Assembly (NCBI RefSeq): GCF_921293095.1
Contig: NC_060248.1
Location: 130,212,972 to 130,276,971, forward strand
DNA from: Ischnura elegans
Lineage: Eukaryota; Arthropoda; Insecta; Odonata; Coenagrionidae
Length of the DNA: 64,000 nucleotides
Direction: 5' to 3'
The translations under genes were made by a program, and so were the position numbers. The notes under the pieces were generated by a model, which worked only from the letters and a program-made list of their open reading frames with translations, was not told the DNA's origin and did not search any database. Shown one piece after another: positions 1 through 11,673 of the stretch. Position 1 is the first letter of the stretch. The number at the start of each line of letters is the position of its first letter.

Positions 1-846
1 TTATTTTGTCCATCAATGTTCTTTTCTCATCTATCCTATTTAACACTCTCTCAATTCCTAACTCGATCCGTCCACCGTATTCCCTCCATCTTCCTCCAAA
101 CCCACATCTCAAACGCCCCAATCCTGTCCCTGTCTCTCTTCCCCGTCGTCCAAGTCCCACATCCATACATAAACACACTCCACACATAGCATTTCACCAA
201 TCTCTTCCTCAATTTTAATTCCAGTGCCTTGTTACACAAGGCTCTTTTCTTCTTCTTGAAAACTTCTTTCGCCATTCCTATCCTTCTTTTTATTTCTGCT
301 ATACTTTTCCAGCCTTCAGTTATCAAAGTTCCCAAGTAGCTGTAGGTTCTCACATTCTGTATTTCACCTTCTTTTGTCTTCACCCTCTTACCATCTACAT
401 TTCTCACTTTTATCACTTTAAGTCTTCTTAATGTTTATTTTCATTCCATATGTTTCCATTCCTTCCTCCTATGCTGTTACCAATATCTGTAATGACTGTG
501 TGTCCTCAGCTAAAACCACCATATCATCAGCAAATCTAATGCATCTTATTTTTACTCCACCAATACTTATTCCCTCTTCTCTTTCATCCAATGTCACACT
601 TATCATGTCTTCAACATACATATTGAACAGAGTTGGTGACAAACAACATCCTTGCCTAACCCCTCTACCCATTCAGCCCCTCTACCCTCCACCCATTCAG
701 TCATATTTTCATTCACTTTCCCTCCTGCCTTTTGTCCCAAATACAATTCACTTATTAGTCTTCTTTCCTTCCAGTCTACTTTCTTCATCTTCATAATTTC
801 CATCAGTTTCTTCCAATTTACCCTATCGAAGGCCTTTTCCAAGTCA
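1..846 (-). mobile_element. non-LTR retrotransposon reverse transcriptase fragment (broken)
   Basis: Reading right to left, three overlapping minus-strand frames give consecutive pieces of one reverse transcriptase. These are EKAFDRVNW (motif A region, about 842-790), GRGVRQGCCLSPTLFN (motif B, about 670-620) and IRFADDMVVLA (motif C with the catalytic FADD, about 545-510). A thumb/C-terminal stretch follows, with YSYLGTLITEG, WSVFMYGCGTW and FEMWVWRKMEGI (about 345-60). The pieces lie in different frames, so at least two frameshifts separate them and no intact protein remains. The 5' end is cut at about 846, typical of aborted target-primed reverse transcription, and the 3' end lies beyond the left edge. 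The family resembles the RTE/CR1-like elements widespread in arthropods; I cannot assign the clade. Confidence 0.85.
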
Positions 847-1125
847 ATAAAATATCATATTTTGTTATATGCAATATGTCATATCAATATTTGTATCAAT
901 CGATATGGTTCCCTACCAGGAACAAATGCGTTAGGCGGTTGCCGTGATTAATGGTAAATAAAGTTTTGCCAATTTTTATAATGTTTTAAAACAACCAAAT
1001 GATATACTCAGACTTATCGTCATATTCTCCGAGTGAGCTGTAAGAAAGAAGAAATTACTTAGCTTAACCTGTCCTCCTAAAACATGTACGTGACAAATCA
1101 CGGGAGAATGACGCTGTTTTTATGT

Positions 1126-1776
1126 AATAGGGTAGTTTCCTTCATCAAGGAAAATGAAAGGCTTTAATTGCGATTCGTTACCCACCATTAGTGTATTCAT
1201 AATATACAAATTATTTGGTTTCAGAAATACCGGTTTATACGAATGGGAATGGTCAATTTTAACCGCATTTGAAAAAGGCCAGATTGGCACCCATGTGATG
1301 CCACTCCATGTGATGTCACAGGGACCTAGTTTCTATACGAGTAGTCAGGAGATTTACATCGTCTGAGATTACCAATGCATGCATTAGGCACAGAGCTCAG
1401 GGAAACATGTCTTAATAATCACCTATTAAAACTGCCTAAAGTTGGAAAGTTTCCTTCGTTTGATAAGTAATTAATAATCCTTATTTAAGCCTAGCGCTAC
1501 CAGCTAGCAGGGTACTCTGCTACCTGCTAGTATCCTGCGTCGTATTAGCGCTCAAAGCCTCGACCCAAGGTCACCTAACTTGCGGCAGCAGGAACCAGAA
1601 CTTTCCCAGCATTCATACTTAGCTGTCGCGTTTTCGCGTGCTTGAAAATTTTCACTTTTCGTTTAATCGCGAAAAATAGATATCGCCATTTAAAAATCTA
1701 AAAGCGTGAAATACGTACTCCAGGAGTAATAATCTTTCGATTTAGGCATTAAAAAAATAATAGGAAACCACCCTAT
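1126..1776 (+). mobile_element. MITE family A (AATAGGGTAG ends), copy 1
   Basis: A roughly 650-bp non-coding element starting AATAGGGTAGTTTCCTT and ending AGGAAACCACCCTAT, so the two ends form imperfect terminal inverted repeats of about 14-16 bp. The same sequence recurs at 12,266, 15,777, 46,652 (inverted), 49,500 and 60,295. Internal landmarks shared by copies are a CACGTGACGTCACAGGG palindromic motif (here mutated to CATGTGATGTCACAGGG), the CTAGCAGGGTACTCTGCTAC stretch and an AT-rich right end. It encodes no plausible protein. The short terminal repeats and uniform length fit a non-autonomous DNA transposon. The superfamily is unassigned because I could not define a reliable target duplication. 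Confidence 0.8.
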
Positions 1777-2698
1777 GGTCTTGGGGAAATCCATGAAACA
1801 TTGTGATTTTCATTCACATGGTACTGTTATTGCAATGCAGTGCTCAATTTCTTCATTTCCAATGCAAAACGAGTTCAGGAAGGCGATCCTACAAGAACTT
1901 CCGAAAGTAATTGTAATTACATATGATGATTTTACCGCAGAGTGCAATAAACTACTTTCCTCGTTAGCACTTTTTCTTGGATAGTACGTTCATTTTTTGT
2001 GGTCCCTTCAGAAACGTACTAAACAAGTTCTTCTGTAATTGTAGTCAATAGCAAGAACCAGTTACAATTTTTATAAATAAATAACTATTTACAATTGCGA
2101 GTATAGTTACTCTTATTTTTCGTATTAAAAAAAATGTTTCACGAGGACTATGCACCAAAATTGTGGCACAAGACTTTTTTTTTGGATGACACTGATTCAA
2201 CTTTTTCAAATGACTGCAAAACTAAGAGAACAAGACTTTCTCAGGCAATGCTTTTCAATGTGGAAGTGAGGCACTGAGCTCTTACAGGGTGTTTCTGGAG
2301 GAATCTGCAATACTTGAGGGTGTGGCATGCATCTTGATTGAATGAATCTTGAATGTTGCGGTGAATTCATTCATCATCAGTTGCTCACCTCTCCATTGTT
2401 GTAAAGAAAGATTTGAGTGCTGTCCCGGCAAAGTGATTGCGTGAAAATCCTTGGGATTGCCACTCAGGAACTGCATTACTGCCAAAGTTTCGATGTCCAA
2501 CTTGGCCATCAGGGCTATGAGTGTTGGGTGAGGATTTTTTCTCGTCTCCCCTCCACCCCTTGAAGGATTGATGATTCCCCCCTGAAACACTCCATGTATT
2601 CGAGGTTGCCACCAGTATCCATCAAAGATGGAGAATGACAGTAGAAGAGTGGAGGAGAAAATGTTTTAAAAAAGTATTTAAATATTTCATTCGACTAA
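1777..2698. other. unassigned stretch, probably BUB1 intron
   Basis: No exon of the upstream gene could be recognised. Two overlapping minus-strand open frames (about 2,612-2,282) have no family resemblance and lack splice or start context. The segment presumably lies in the intron upstream of the first visible BUB1-like exon. Confidence 0.4.
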
Positions 2699-2840
2699 TC
2701 GATACCCCCACTGCATAGATGCTCAACAATCTCCCCCTGAGTCAAATCTGCTCATCTAGTAGTGCAATAAGGGCTATCTAGATGAGCGGATTTGATTCAG
2801 TGGGCAATGGTTGAGCATTTATGCAGTGGACGTATCGTAA
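2699..2840. repeat. imperfect inverted repeat (hairpin)
   Basis: Two arms of about 60 bp read into each other. The left arm runs from ATCGATACCCCCACTGCA to GCTCATCTAG; the right arm runs from CTAGATGAGCGGATTTGA to ATGCAGTGGACGTATCG. Mismatches are scattered, and the loop (about 2,761-2,778) is short. This could be a small fold-back transposon or a transcribed hairpin inside a BUB1 intron. Confidence 0.6.
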
Positions 2841-3026
2841 CAGCCCGTTGAATCCATTTTTGTCTCTTAGTAAAATAATTGTATAAAGTGATTTTAATGT
2901 GTTAGTATTTTTGCAAAAAGGGGGGTCTGTCCTAAGAATATTAGTAATATAGGTTATATCACATGCATGTAATTACTATGTACTGCTCGAATGAAATAAA
3001 ATGATTTGGTATATCCTCATTTTCAG

Positions 3027-3133
3027 ATTGACTTATATGGAATAGCATTCACCATGCATTGCATGATATTTGGTGAATTCATGGATATTTCTTGTCAAAA
3101 TGGAATTTGGAATATCAACCGAAAAGTACCTAG
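3027..3133 (+). CDS. BUB1: BUB1-like checkpoint kinase, kinase C-lobe exon (first visible)
   Basis: The exon follows a CATTTTCAG acceptor and ends at CCTAG|GTAAGAG; it starts in phase 0 and leaves two bases. It encodes a segment beginning IDLYGIAFTMHCMIFGEFMD, which matches the C-lobe of BUB1-family kinases after the activation segment (vertebrate BUB1 has the [20 protein letters not shown] pattern here). The catalytic loop and DFG motif would lie in exons before the window. BUB1 is the spindle-assembly-checkpoint kinase of kinetochores. BUBR1 shares this fold, so the paralogue is not certain, although this stretch reads more like BUB1. Confidence 0.8.
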
Positions 3134-3228
3134 GTAAGAGGAACTCTGTGTTTTAGACAATCATTGTTCATGATCACCGCAGCACTTTCCAAGGAAGCTT
3201 TAACTTTGTATGCATGTCTTTTTTTCAG

Positions 3229-3352
3229 CCACTTCAACTCTGGTATTTGGAATAACTTATTTCATTCCTTGCTCAACGTGCCCTCGTGCGATTACATACC
3301 GGATCTTCTGTCTATTCAGGCTAAGCTACAGGAATTTATGTTTACATTTGAG
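3229..3352 (+). CDS. BUB1: BUB1-like checkpoint kinase, penultimate coding exon
   Basis: The exon begins after TTTTTTTCAG; its first base completes the AG left by the previous exon to give Ser. It runs 41 further codons to TTTGAG|GTAATT. The segment HFNSGIWNNLFHSLLNVP, then YIPDLLSIQAKLQEF, aligns with the MWNEFFHVMLNIP and LPSLDLLRQKLKK stretch near the BUB1 C terminus. Matching phases on both sides make this a real exon. It belongs to the kinase C-lobe helices that close the domain. Confidence 0.85.
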
Positions 3353-3829
3353 GTAATTATTTATTTTTTTAATCTTCTAAGGCTCTTGCTGTCTAATTGT
3401 ATTAATTACCACGATCGGAAATTCACATTGGCTGGAAAACTGACTTTAGACCACTGGCTTTTCCTACCTAATTGGAAGACAATGATGCTATTCAGGATCC
3501 TTGTTCAAGGATTGTGGGTACTATGGTGGCCAGGAACCCTGTAAGCCAAAAGCCGTCGCTTGAGTGAATTTCTTTCATATGACAAATGATGTGCGTTTCA
3601 TCTACAAACATAGTTCGGAAGTGTACTACGCTGACTCACTTAAATTGTTAAGAAATTTTAGATAGTTTTTTTGTTTGTTTGTGCCAGTATATGTATATTT
3701 AACATATGGTACATTTTCTTAAAGGATAACTTATAAAATAAAAATAATAACTTTAAATAAATAAAAAAATAAAATAAATAAAAACTTTAAAGTGTTTGTT
3801 TTAAATATTTTCTTAATACCCTTTTTCAG

Positions 3830-3925
3830 GTGGATGAGTTTATGTCTGCAATTGCTTTTATGAAGAGAATGTTAGAAGAACTGCATAGGAAAGAGAGCAA
3901 CAAGATAACTTTCAAATGTGTATGA
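3830..3925 (+). CDS. BUB1: BUB1-like checkpoint kinase, terminal coding exon
   Basis: The exon starts in phase 0 after CTTTTTCAG with VDEFMSAIAFMKRMLEELHR and stops at TGA 3,923-3,925, giving a basic tail much like the short charged tail of BUB1. Together the three visible exons supply about 108 residues, the end of a protein that is normally around 1,000 residues. The rest lies to the left of the window, separated by at least 3 kb of transposon-filled intron. An AATAAA at 4,461 is a plausible polyadenylation signal. Confidence 0.8.
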   Translation: MDEFMSAIAFMKRMLEELHRKESNKITFKCV

Positions 3926-6900
3926 ATCGGGCATTCTTTTTGTGGATGTCAGGCTTGAGTCATTCAGCGAAGAGCAGAATTACCAAGGTGTCAACAACAA
4001 ATGTGCATGCTTATACATGTAAGCCATTCATATCATGTGGTCAGTGCTTTGGCTTGAAAAGATCTAACAGAGACTGACAATTAGTGATTGTGTGAAAAAT
4101 CAGCTCTTACTGTGTGTGTGTTTGAAAGCACGTACTGATCTGAGGAAGACATTCCATTTCTCCATGTTGGTTGAAATTTTCACCACTGCTGTCCATCGTT
4201 GTGGTGATGCAAGTATGTTATTTTTTATTACTATTCATGTTCTTTTTATGGATTCTTTAATGCCTTCATATTTATTATGTCATTTCTATGAAGTCCATGA
4301 CAATTTTGAAGTGTTCTTCAGAGTATTCTTTTGCATTTTAAATGTTAAAATTTGTGACAATGCTCTTCTCTTTTAAAATTTTTTTTTAAGATGCAAAGCA
4401 TGAATCTCAATTTTGTGAATACAACTTTTTATACATTTTTACTTTTTAAGTGCCTCATTAAATAAAACATTATAGAAAAATGCATTCATTATTTTGCACG
4501 TTAGCCTCAGCAAAATTCTATTTTGGAGTCCAGCATGAGTTGTATGCGTAGCTGCATTGCACTTTAGTTGATTCATTGTTTTATTTTTAATACTCTTATG
4601 ACTCATTTTAAAATCCAGTGAAATGCTGTGAAGAGGTGGTTATTCAAATTATGTTTCGATGCATTGAGAAAGCATATAACCATGCCGATTTCCATTCATG
4701 AAGAAAGAATTATGTAAGCTGGGAACATAAGGGGTGAATTAATGAATTACTTTGGTCAAATGGTTTTTTTTCCTGTCAGCCTTCCAATTTATATTCATGA
4801 GTTTAACTGGGTGGTTAATCGCAACTTTTTTTTCTTAATGTACTTACCTTTTTTCATAGCAGCTATAGGCCGGAGACCATATTTTATTCCATAATGACCT
4901 AAAATTACAGTCTCTCAAATTTTTACTCGAGGCACTTCCCACCATCAAGAGGTGATTGCCTTCTTGATGTGACTTCCTCTTTGGTCACAGCACCTCCATT
5001 TCCCATTTCTACGTGCCAGTGAGTCTGATGAACCTTTGTTAACTAGCGTTACACTCTTTCCATTGGCTCTGCCATGCAGTGCAGATGTCTTGGAAAGTAT
5101 TTTTGGCAGACTCTTTTAAGGGCTTTTGTTGCTATGATTGGATCGATTTTATCATACAAGAAGTAATTCCTTCCAAGTTGCTTTTTATTCTGAGGAGTAA
5201 CAACTCAGCTTAGTTAAGGTCATGCTGTAAGAAAGAGAGTACACCCTTTCCAGATGGTGGAGTTCTCTCCTTAGCATATGACTGCTGTACGGAGCCCCAA
5301 GAGACTCTTCCCTACACTCTGTACGGAGCATTTTGCAGGACATTCGTTAAGAAGGGTCTCGCGGATAATCACTCACTCTCAGCAAACACTTTTTTCGACC
5401 CTTCCTTGTGGGGACTCCGCATTATATCGGACTCCGAGGGTAGTGCCGAGGGCTCCCTCCTTTTGGGGCCCTACTAGCGGCATTGGTTTGCGGGCAATCA
5501 TGCTTTGATTGTACGAATTAGCAGTATAGATAATTGTTGCTTGCACGTAATTTGCAGACTTTGAATCGAATTCCTCGTTTTATTCTGAGAATTGTCAAAT
5601 TTTGAATGAAGTTCTACCATCAATATTAATGCATTTAATGCAGCAACAATTTCCATGTTGATGTGTGCACTGAAATCGAGATATAAGTTAATATTTATCG
5701 TAGAATTTCGTTTAAAAATTGTAAGCAGTGCTCAAAAGACAAATAATTCAATTGTTGGTTCATATTTTTTGAGAAAGGAACAAATATTTATTTTGAAAAC
5801 TGACCGAGTGAACAATTGTATGACTGCGGACCCTTACCACAAAGAGGGGTAATATGGGGAGGGGTCCGGGTTCCTCTCCTGGATTTTGAGGGTTTGGACT
5901 AAGTCCCACTTTGTTGGGTCCCAAAACTAAGACTTCGTGAACCCGCAATCATCATAAAAGGGGGAGAGCCAGGAAATATATATTCTCGACATTGGTTCGC
6001 CCGTGCAGAAAAATCTCCGAGAAAATGAGCAGCTTTTGTCTCCCAGGTCAAGAAACGTCCTGCCGCCTATTTTCGTCATTAGTAGCGAAAGGATTAATTG
6101 GGAGTGACCTTGATCATTGTGGTGCTCAACCTTGTTTTTAATGCATAGGTGGTTGTAGGATGTCAAGTCATTGGAGTGCTCTAAGTAAATAAATGATGTT
6201 TGATGATACGGTCGGTGTGGTGAACTTGAACTGTTTAACCGAATGCCAGACAGGATTTGGATTCTTCCCTGGAGCTACATCTTGAATGTGAAGTTGGTAT
6301 TTTTAGTAACTTTTTTGCTGAAATGAATTGGTGTGCAATTTGGATTTTTTTAGCTGAATGAACCTTGGTGAATACATACACTTGTGTACTTACTTCCTAT
6401 CACCTACAATCCTCCATTGAAGGATTTTCAATGAAGCAAATGCCTGAAGGACTTCATCAAAACTTGTTGCTTCATGTTCACATCCAACTTTAAGTCTGGG
6501 TGAGGATCATTTTCAGATTTTACTCATAGGTGCTTGCGACGACTTTAAATGTGACAAGTGACCAATAATAATTTCTGAAGTGGATTGCAAATGGCCATAA
6601 GAGGATGGTATGCCCCTCATAGCCTTAAAAAATATGGGCGAAAAAATATTGGTATAGTATGTATCTTTTATCTATATATTTACTTTTTCTTACTTATTGT
6701 GAGTGATGAAACCTTTATAATGAGCCATTTATATGCTCTTCGATGCACACCCTGGTGTGTGGTGTAAATTAAATCACAGTAGGTGACCAAATTTGTGAGC
6801 ACACTTGCAAATGTATGCAGCAAAGGTGGTGAAATAGCCCATTACAACCATTTTCTTAAGGCCGCTATGCATGGTGAATGATCATGCTGAAAGATCACGT

Positions 6901-6990
6901 GATCATGCGAGCATAATAGAACATGTTTTAATTTTCACTGAATGGTCATGCACATGGCTGTTCATTCACAAATTTTTCTGTTGTACACAG
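3926..6990. other. BUB1-like 3' UTR and intergenic DNA
   Basis: No gene seen. AATAAA at 4,461-4,466 may end the BUB1-like transcript. The segments at about 5,265-5,510 and 5,835-6,150 are richer in GC and CpG than their surroundings and look like relics of mobile elements, but I cannot classify them. Open frames here are short and lack homology or splice context. Confidence 0.45.
4461..4466 (+). terminator. polyadenylation signal candidate of the BUB1-like gene
   Basis: AATAAA in TCATTAAATAAAACAT, 536 bases after the stop codon, the first canonical hexamer I noticed downstream. Confidence 0.4.
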
Positions 6991-7471
6991 CGACCCACAT
7001 AGCAACGAACCTCTCCGAGACGTCTCACTATGGTCTCAAATATCGCGTGTGTCTCAGAGATGTCTCGGAGATGTAATCGTGAGACGTTCAGGAATTAAAA
7101 AAAAAAATTGAAATGCCATTAATGCCTTCCATGTATATTTTTCGGAGCAATTCTGCAGTTTTGATTATTAAAGTCACAACATTTAATATGGGGTTTCTTA
7201 TTTTCCAAAGGTCATCCATCACAAAATTTGTCGCTAAAAATGATTGAGAAAAGTAGGCTATAACTGTATAATTTGAATTTAATTGTTTTTTTGCCTAAAT
7301 TTTTAAGCATACCATAGTACAAAGTCTCATGAGATGTCTCAGAGACAATTTTTTTGGACATAGTCACATCTCAGAGAAGTCTCAGAGATGTCTCTGACGC
7401 TCTCAGAATACCTCTGAGACGTAACATGTGATATTCGAGACGTATCTGAGACATTTTTTTGCTATGTGGGG
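6991..7471 (+). mobile_element. MITE family B (CCACATAGCA ends), copy 1
   Basis: About 480 bp bounded by CCCACATAGCAACG on the left and TTTGCTATGTGGG on the right, an inverted pair (CCCACATAGCA/TGCTATGTGGG). The interior is full of short palindromic words such as GAGACGTCTC and CTCAGAGATGTCTC. A second copy lies at 29,694-30,376 with the same internal order. It has no coding capacity. I could not define a target duplication. Confidence 0.8.
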
Positions 7472-7979
7472 AATGATTTCATTCGCATGATCATTCACTG
7501 TGTTTAGTGGCCTTTTAGGAACACGGGCTGTGAAAATGATTGAAATATTTCAGACTGTACATTCAGGAGCTAAGAGTAAAATGAGGTGTGGGATCACCCA
7601 GTGGGTACAGCAATGGGCTTCTTATCTTAGGGTCCCAGGTTGCAGCAAATTAGACTCCAGTTGTGGGGGGGAGGCTATAGTGACATTTTCCCCAGTTCCC
7701 TATTTTGGGCCCTAAAAGCTTCCATAGTATTCCCAAGGTGGAGGCAGTTTTGGGACAAATAAAGAACATTACCCTTGGATCTAAAATGTCTGATAACCCT
7801 GCAGACAATTTTGCAAAGAGTCCAAAGCTTGTAAACCTCAGTGGCCTTACGTGCTGTTTTTTTTTTGAGTGATTATTCTGCTGAAAATTGTAAAATTAAT
7901 CGTTTGCGTTATGCGACCGTCCAGTAATACTCATTCTAAATAATTGTGGTTTTAATTTCATCAGTTTTTGAATCAAATT

Positions 7980-9070
7980 TCGTTGTTAAACAGTTGCAAA
8001 TGCGATCTTGTGCATGAAATTGTCGAATTATTTTTCGAAATGCTTTTCATCCGCGCCCTCTCGCTACTAAACTATTACGGTTAAATTACGCATCAGAATC
8101 GTCCACTACTGAAAACGTCTTCATTTGACATCTTCGAGGAATATTCGATGATACAATCTTAATATTCACAAGGATTGGAAAATGTTATTGTGGACGTTCA
8201 ATTTGATGTACTAAATGGGATACTAACTATAAATTTGGCGAGAAATCTGCAAGAGAATCAACCTCCAATAATTCAGTAACATTTCAGTTCATCAATTTAC
8301 GCCCAGTTACCTTCCGAGGTCCGTAGGAGCCCATATACCCATAGCGTGCCCATAGCGTGTCGACAGCACGTTGCGCTATACTATTTCGCAATCGTCAACA
8401 TCGAATATTGATCCGTACCGCTGGACGCTGGAAAACGTTGGAACCTCGCATACTCTCTTGCATTGATTATATAGTTGTCAAATCGTTAGTTATGAAACAT
8501 GGAACAGCACGTGTTGTATTGTTGTAGAAGGAAATTGGTGAGTTTTGGTTTCATCTTGGTGTTAAAATGCAATTATCGGAGGTATCTATTTCGGATTTGT
8601 CCGTTCTTTTATCCGCAGCCGATTTGACTGCGATAAACTCGAGTTTCAGTGGCTATTAAAATTGTTTTCTTTTAAAAACTTCTATTTGTCAAGTATTACT
8701 TCGGAAAGTCATTGAGTAACTCACCTTTAGATTTAAAATTCGACGATCTTGGATTGACGATTAACCCTTGTACGATGAGTAATTTGTGCTCGACTTTCGT
8801 CCCAATGAATTTTTTCGAGGTCTATTTGCGCTTGTAAATTAGCGAATATTTTGAAAGTTCAGAAACAAGCCGTTTTAAGGGGTTTTTATGGTGCGGTTAC
8901 ATTTGAGTGCGCGCTTTCAATTATAAAATTGGACACCTGCCTTTTTATCTCTCGAGCCGATATGTATGAATCCAGTCTGTCTGATTGCTCAGAATTTATT
9001 TGATATTTTTATCATGCTGTTTACTGACTACCAGTTGACACTGCCCTCATGCATTACGTTTCACCGCACG
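7980..9070 (+). promoter_or_regulatory. CpG-rich segment, probable promoter region of the CNG channel gene
   Basis: CpG dinucleotides are frequent here (about 4-6 per 60 bases in the lines around 8,000-8,100 and 8,320-8,460), while flanking DNA has few and many TG/CA. A donor-like GAAATTG|GTGAGT sits at 8,537/8,538 and could end a 5' untranslated exon. The first coding exon of the channel starts after an acceptor at 11,473 and has an in-frame stop just upstream of its ATG, so an upstream non-coding exon is expected. No clear TATA box or initiator was identified. Confidence 0.4.
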
Positions 9071-9877
9071 AAAATAGCATGCAGCCGCTATGTATAGTGT
9101 TCATGAGATACCAATTGGGTTAAACAAATAGAACAGTGAAGACTGGTGTGTGTTGTAGAATCTGAGTTTGAAACTGGTATGTGTTTCTCATAATTTGTGT
9201 CGTTAATGTTCTGGTATTGCTTGAATTTATAGTCTATGGGATTATTGTAAAATTGACGTATTCCCTATGGCATCATTCAAAATATAAAAAACCGTATTAT
9301 TCACATATAGTGGTTTTTCTTTAAAAAAAGAGACTAACTTTAAAGAAGTGGTGTAAACAGGCCCACAACCTTGGTTTCGTTTACTGATGCACTTCAAAAA
9401 CCAATAACTTGTTCAGAAACTGAAACTGCTTGAACCCCCTACACCACCCAAAACCCCATAAGTAAATACCAAAAAACTTCTGATTTCAGTTTAACAAATG
9501 TAGCACTTGATGTTTTCCTTTTTCTGCCAGCAGCAAGTTCTGTCTCTGGGCAATAAAATATTGGCACAAGGTGACGTTATGGTGTCACCTTCTTTGTGTG
9601 AGCTACTTTAAGCAGTGGAGTCATTATGATTATTGGCGCTGGTGGAAAACTTGCCAAAGGAGTGCATTCAATGCTGCTCTTAGGCCATTATGTTGCCATG
9701 TATTATGAAGCTTATGTTTAAACATTAAAACAATAGTAGTTTTGTTAAAAAGGGCATTTTTTGTACTTGGTTGTTAAGTTTTCCTTATATAAATAATAAT
9801 AATAATAATATATTTATTAAATGGATGAAAACTCTTTTTGTGATCATAATTGGTTTATTAAAGGTGAGAGGGGTTCA

Positions 9878-10196
9878 TTAACCCTTTTACTGCCAGCCCA
9901 TTTCGGGTGGGATGTACGAAGACTGCCAAGGTTATTTACCGAAATTAGCAACATTCAGATTTTAAAATTTTTCAGCTACCTACTTAATTTTATTTAATAC
10001 ATCTAGATTTTTTCCCAATGCTTAAGATATATTTATATCTTATAACCATAGATAGATTATGGGGGTTTACTTAAATTACAGCCGTTGAAAAGGCCACAAT
10101 CACAAAAGAAAGTCTGGCCTATAAATCGGCCCTTGGCAGTTTTCGCTCAACCAGCAAGGGCCGATATATCAGCCCAGTGGCAGTATAAGGGTTTAA
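9878..10196. mobile_element. piggyBac-like MITE with TTAA target duplication
   Basis: The element is bounded by TTAA on both sides (9,878-9,881 and 10,193-10,196). The ends are CCCTTTTACTGCCAGCCC on the left and CAGTGGCAGTATAAGGGT on the right, which are inverted copies of CCCTTWTACTGCCA. A TTAA duplication with CCC-starting inverted repeats is the signature of piggyBac-type cut-and-paste elements. The interior is about 310 bp with no coding potential, so it is non-autonomous. It lies between the putative channel promoter and the first coding exon. Confidence 0.8.
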
Positions 10197-10199
10197 GGA

Positions 10200-11473
10200 G
10201 AGAAAAATTAAATTAATCGAGAGGAGAAGTCACAGCTATGCAATGAATAATAGCAAAATAAATATGACAAAAGAAAAAAAGATGGAATGGAATCATTGAA
10301 AATTAGTGGCCATAAAGGTAAACATATTCTTCAATTTCACTTTGTAGAACAAGAAAAAGAATGCATTCTGCAGAGAATTATGCAACACTGCTTCTCATAT
10401 ATCTTCATGAGGCTCTTTCACTTGTGTTAAAATTGTCAGCATCTCTTGGTATTTCATTGCCATCGTACATTACACATACTACAGCATATGAAAAGAGTAA
10501 TTATTTGGAATATATGGTACATTAAGAGAATTGCACAGCCTGGTGTTCAAAGAAGGTGCCCTAAGTGACACCTGCAACAGTGGCAAGAGAGGGCATATAG
10601 CAGAGCAAAGTTACTTTTCTCTTGCAAATTTTTCAAAGGCATCCATGCTCTTCCAATGATCTTCCTGCTGATTCAAGAAATTTGTTATGCACTCCATGCC
10701 AAGTTACTTTGGATCGTCCATTCAGTGGTAGCTACTATCATGTTTGGATTCTATGCCCTGTTTTCACATCTCAAGAATTTACTTTTATAGCTGGAGAGCC
10801 AATGGAATTTGTGCTTCCTGCCAATTGATCCCGCTAGGGTTATGAATGAAAGATATGAGGTATGGTGTCAGTTTTTTGCTGTGAATTCATAGAAAAATAC
10901 AATGTAATTCTTGCTTGTAAAGGCGTGTTAAGTACCGAAAAAACGTTTTTGAGACAGTATGAAAACGTTTTGGATACCATGTAAAGATATATTTAGGATC
11001 AATGCAGAGGTAGGCATATTTCTTTTACTTATGTAGGTGATATTGCCATCACATCTTCTGCTACATGTTCACCAAGCCCCACTGTCAGTTTACAGGTAAA
11101 TATGTCTCATGTTAGGGATTGCTGCTGGAATTTGTGCTAAACTATATGTTTAATGTTGTAATTCATTCTACCATCTCTGCAGGGAGGTGTTACAAAGTGC
11201 ACTCAGATGGCTAGGAATTGGTACATAAATTATGCAGGGTATTTTTTGGTATGGCAACATTTAAAAGGGGGAGTGGGAGCAATATGTATAAATCCAGTTA
11301 GTATTTATCAACCAATTGGATAAACTAGATATGATGCCTAATATTTATCTAACTCTTTGCTGTCTCAATCTCATGTATATTTCATATTCAGGATGCCTTC
11401 TCCTCATGAGCTTAAGATAAACCTATCAATGGATTATCTTCTTTCTTGTTGATAAATCAAATCTGTCTTGCAG
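10200..11473. other. 5' intron of the CNG channel gene, no feature seen
   Basis: AT-rich sequence without a recognisable exon or repeat. It ends in a pyrimidine-rich stretch and the TCTTGCAG acceptor before the first coding exon. Confidence 0.4.
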
Positions 11474-11491
11474 ATTTGACTACTCCTAAGA

Positions 11492-11673
11492 ATGATATTT
11501 CCGGAGCATGTGGAAATAATAAATCCTGAGAGAATGAATGAAATAAGAATGGTCCAAGATGAAGAGTATGGCTCTTCTGCTGTATGTCATCAAAAGATCA
11601 AAGTGCTTCAAAGACAAACTGAAATCTCCGAGCTCCAAATGCCACAGCCACCTGAGCAAAATGGATTGGTTTT
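11492..11673 (+). CDS. CNG channel coding exon 1 (start codon)
   Basis: The ATG at 11,492 is chosen because the acceptor at 11,472-11,473 is followed by an in-frame TGA at 11,477; the other two frames also close. The exon encodes a hydrophilic cytosolic N terminus, [20 protein letters not shown] and onwards, and ends GGTTT|GTAAGTT in phase 2. The phase matches exon 2, which completes a Leu codon. This N-terminal part is poorly conserved in the family, so its assignment rests on phase and splice sites. An alternative start in an unseen upstream exon is possible. Confidence 0.65.
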
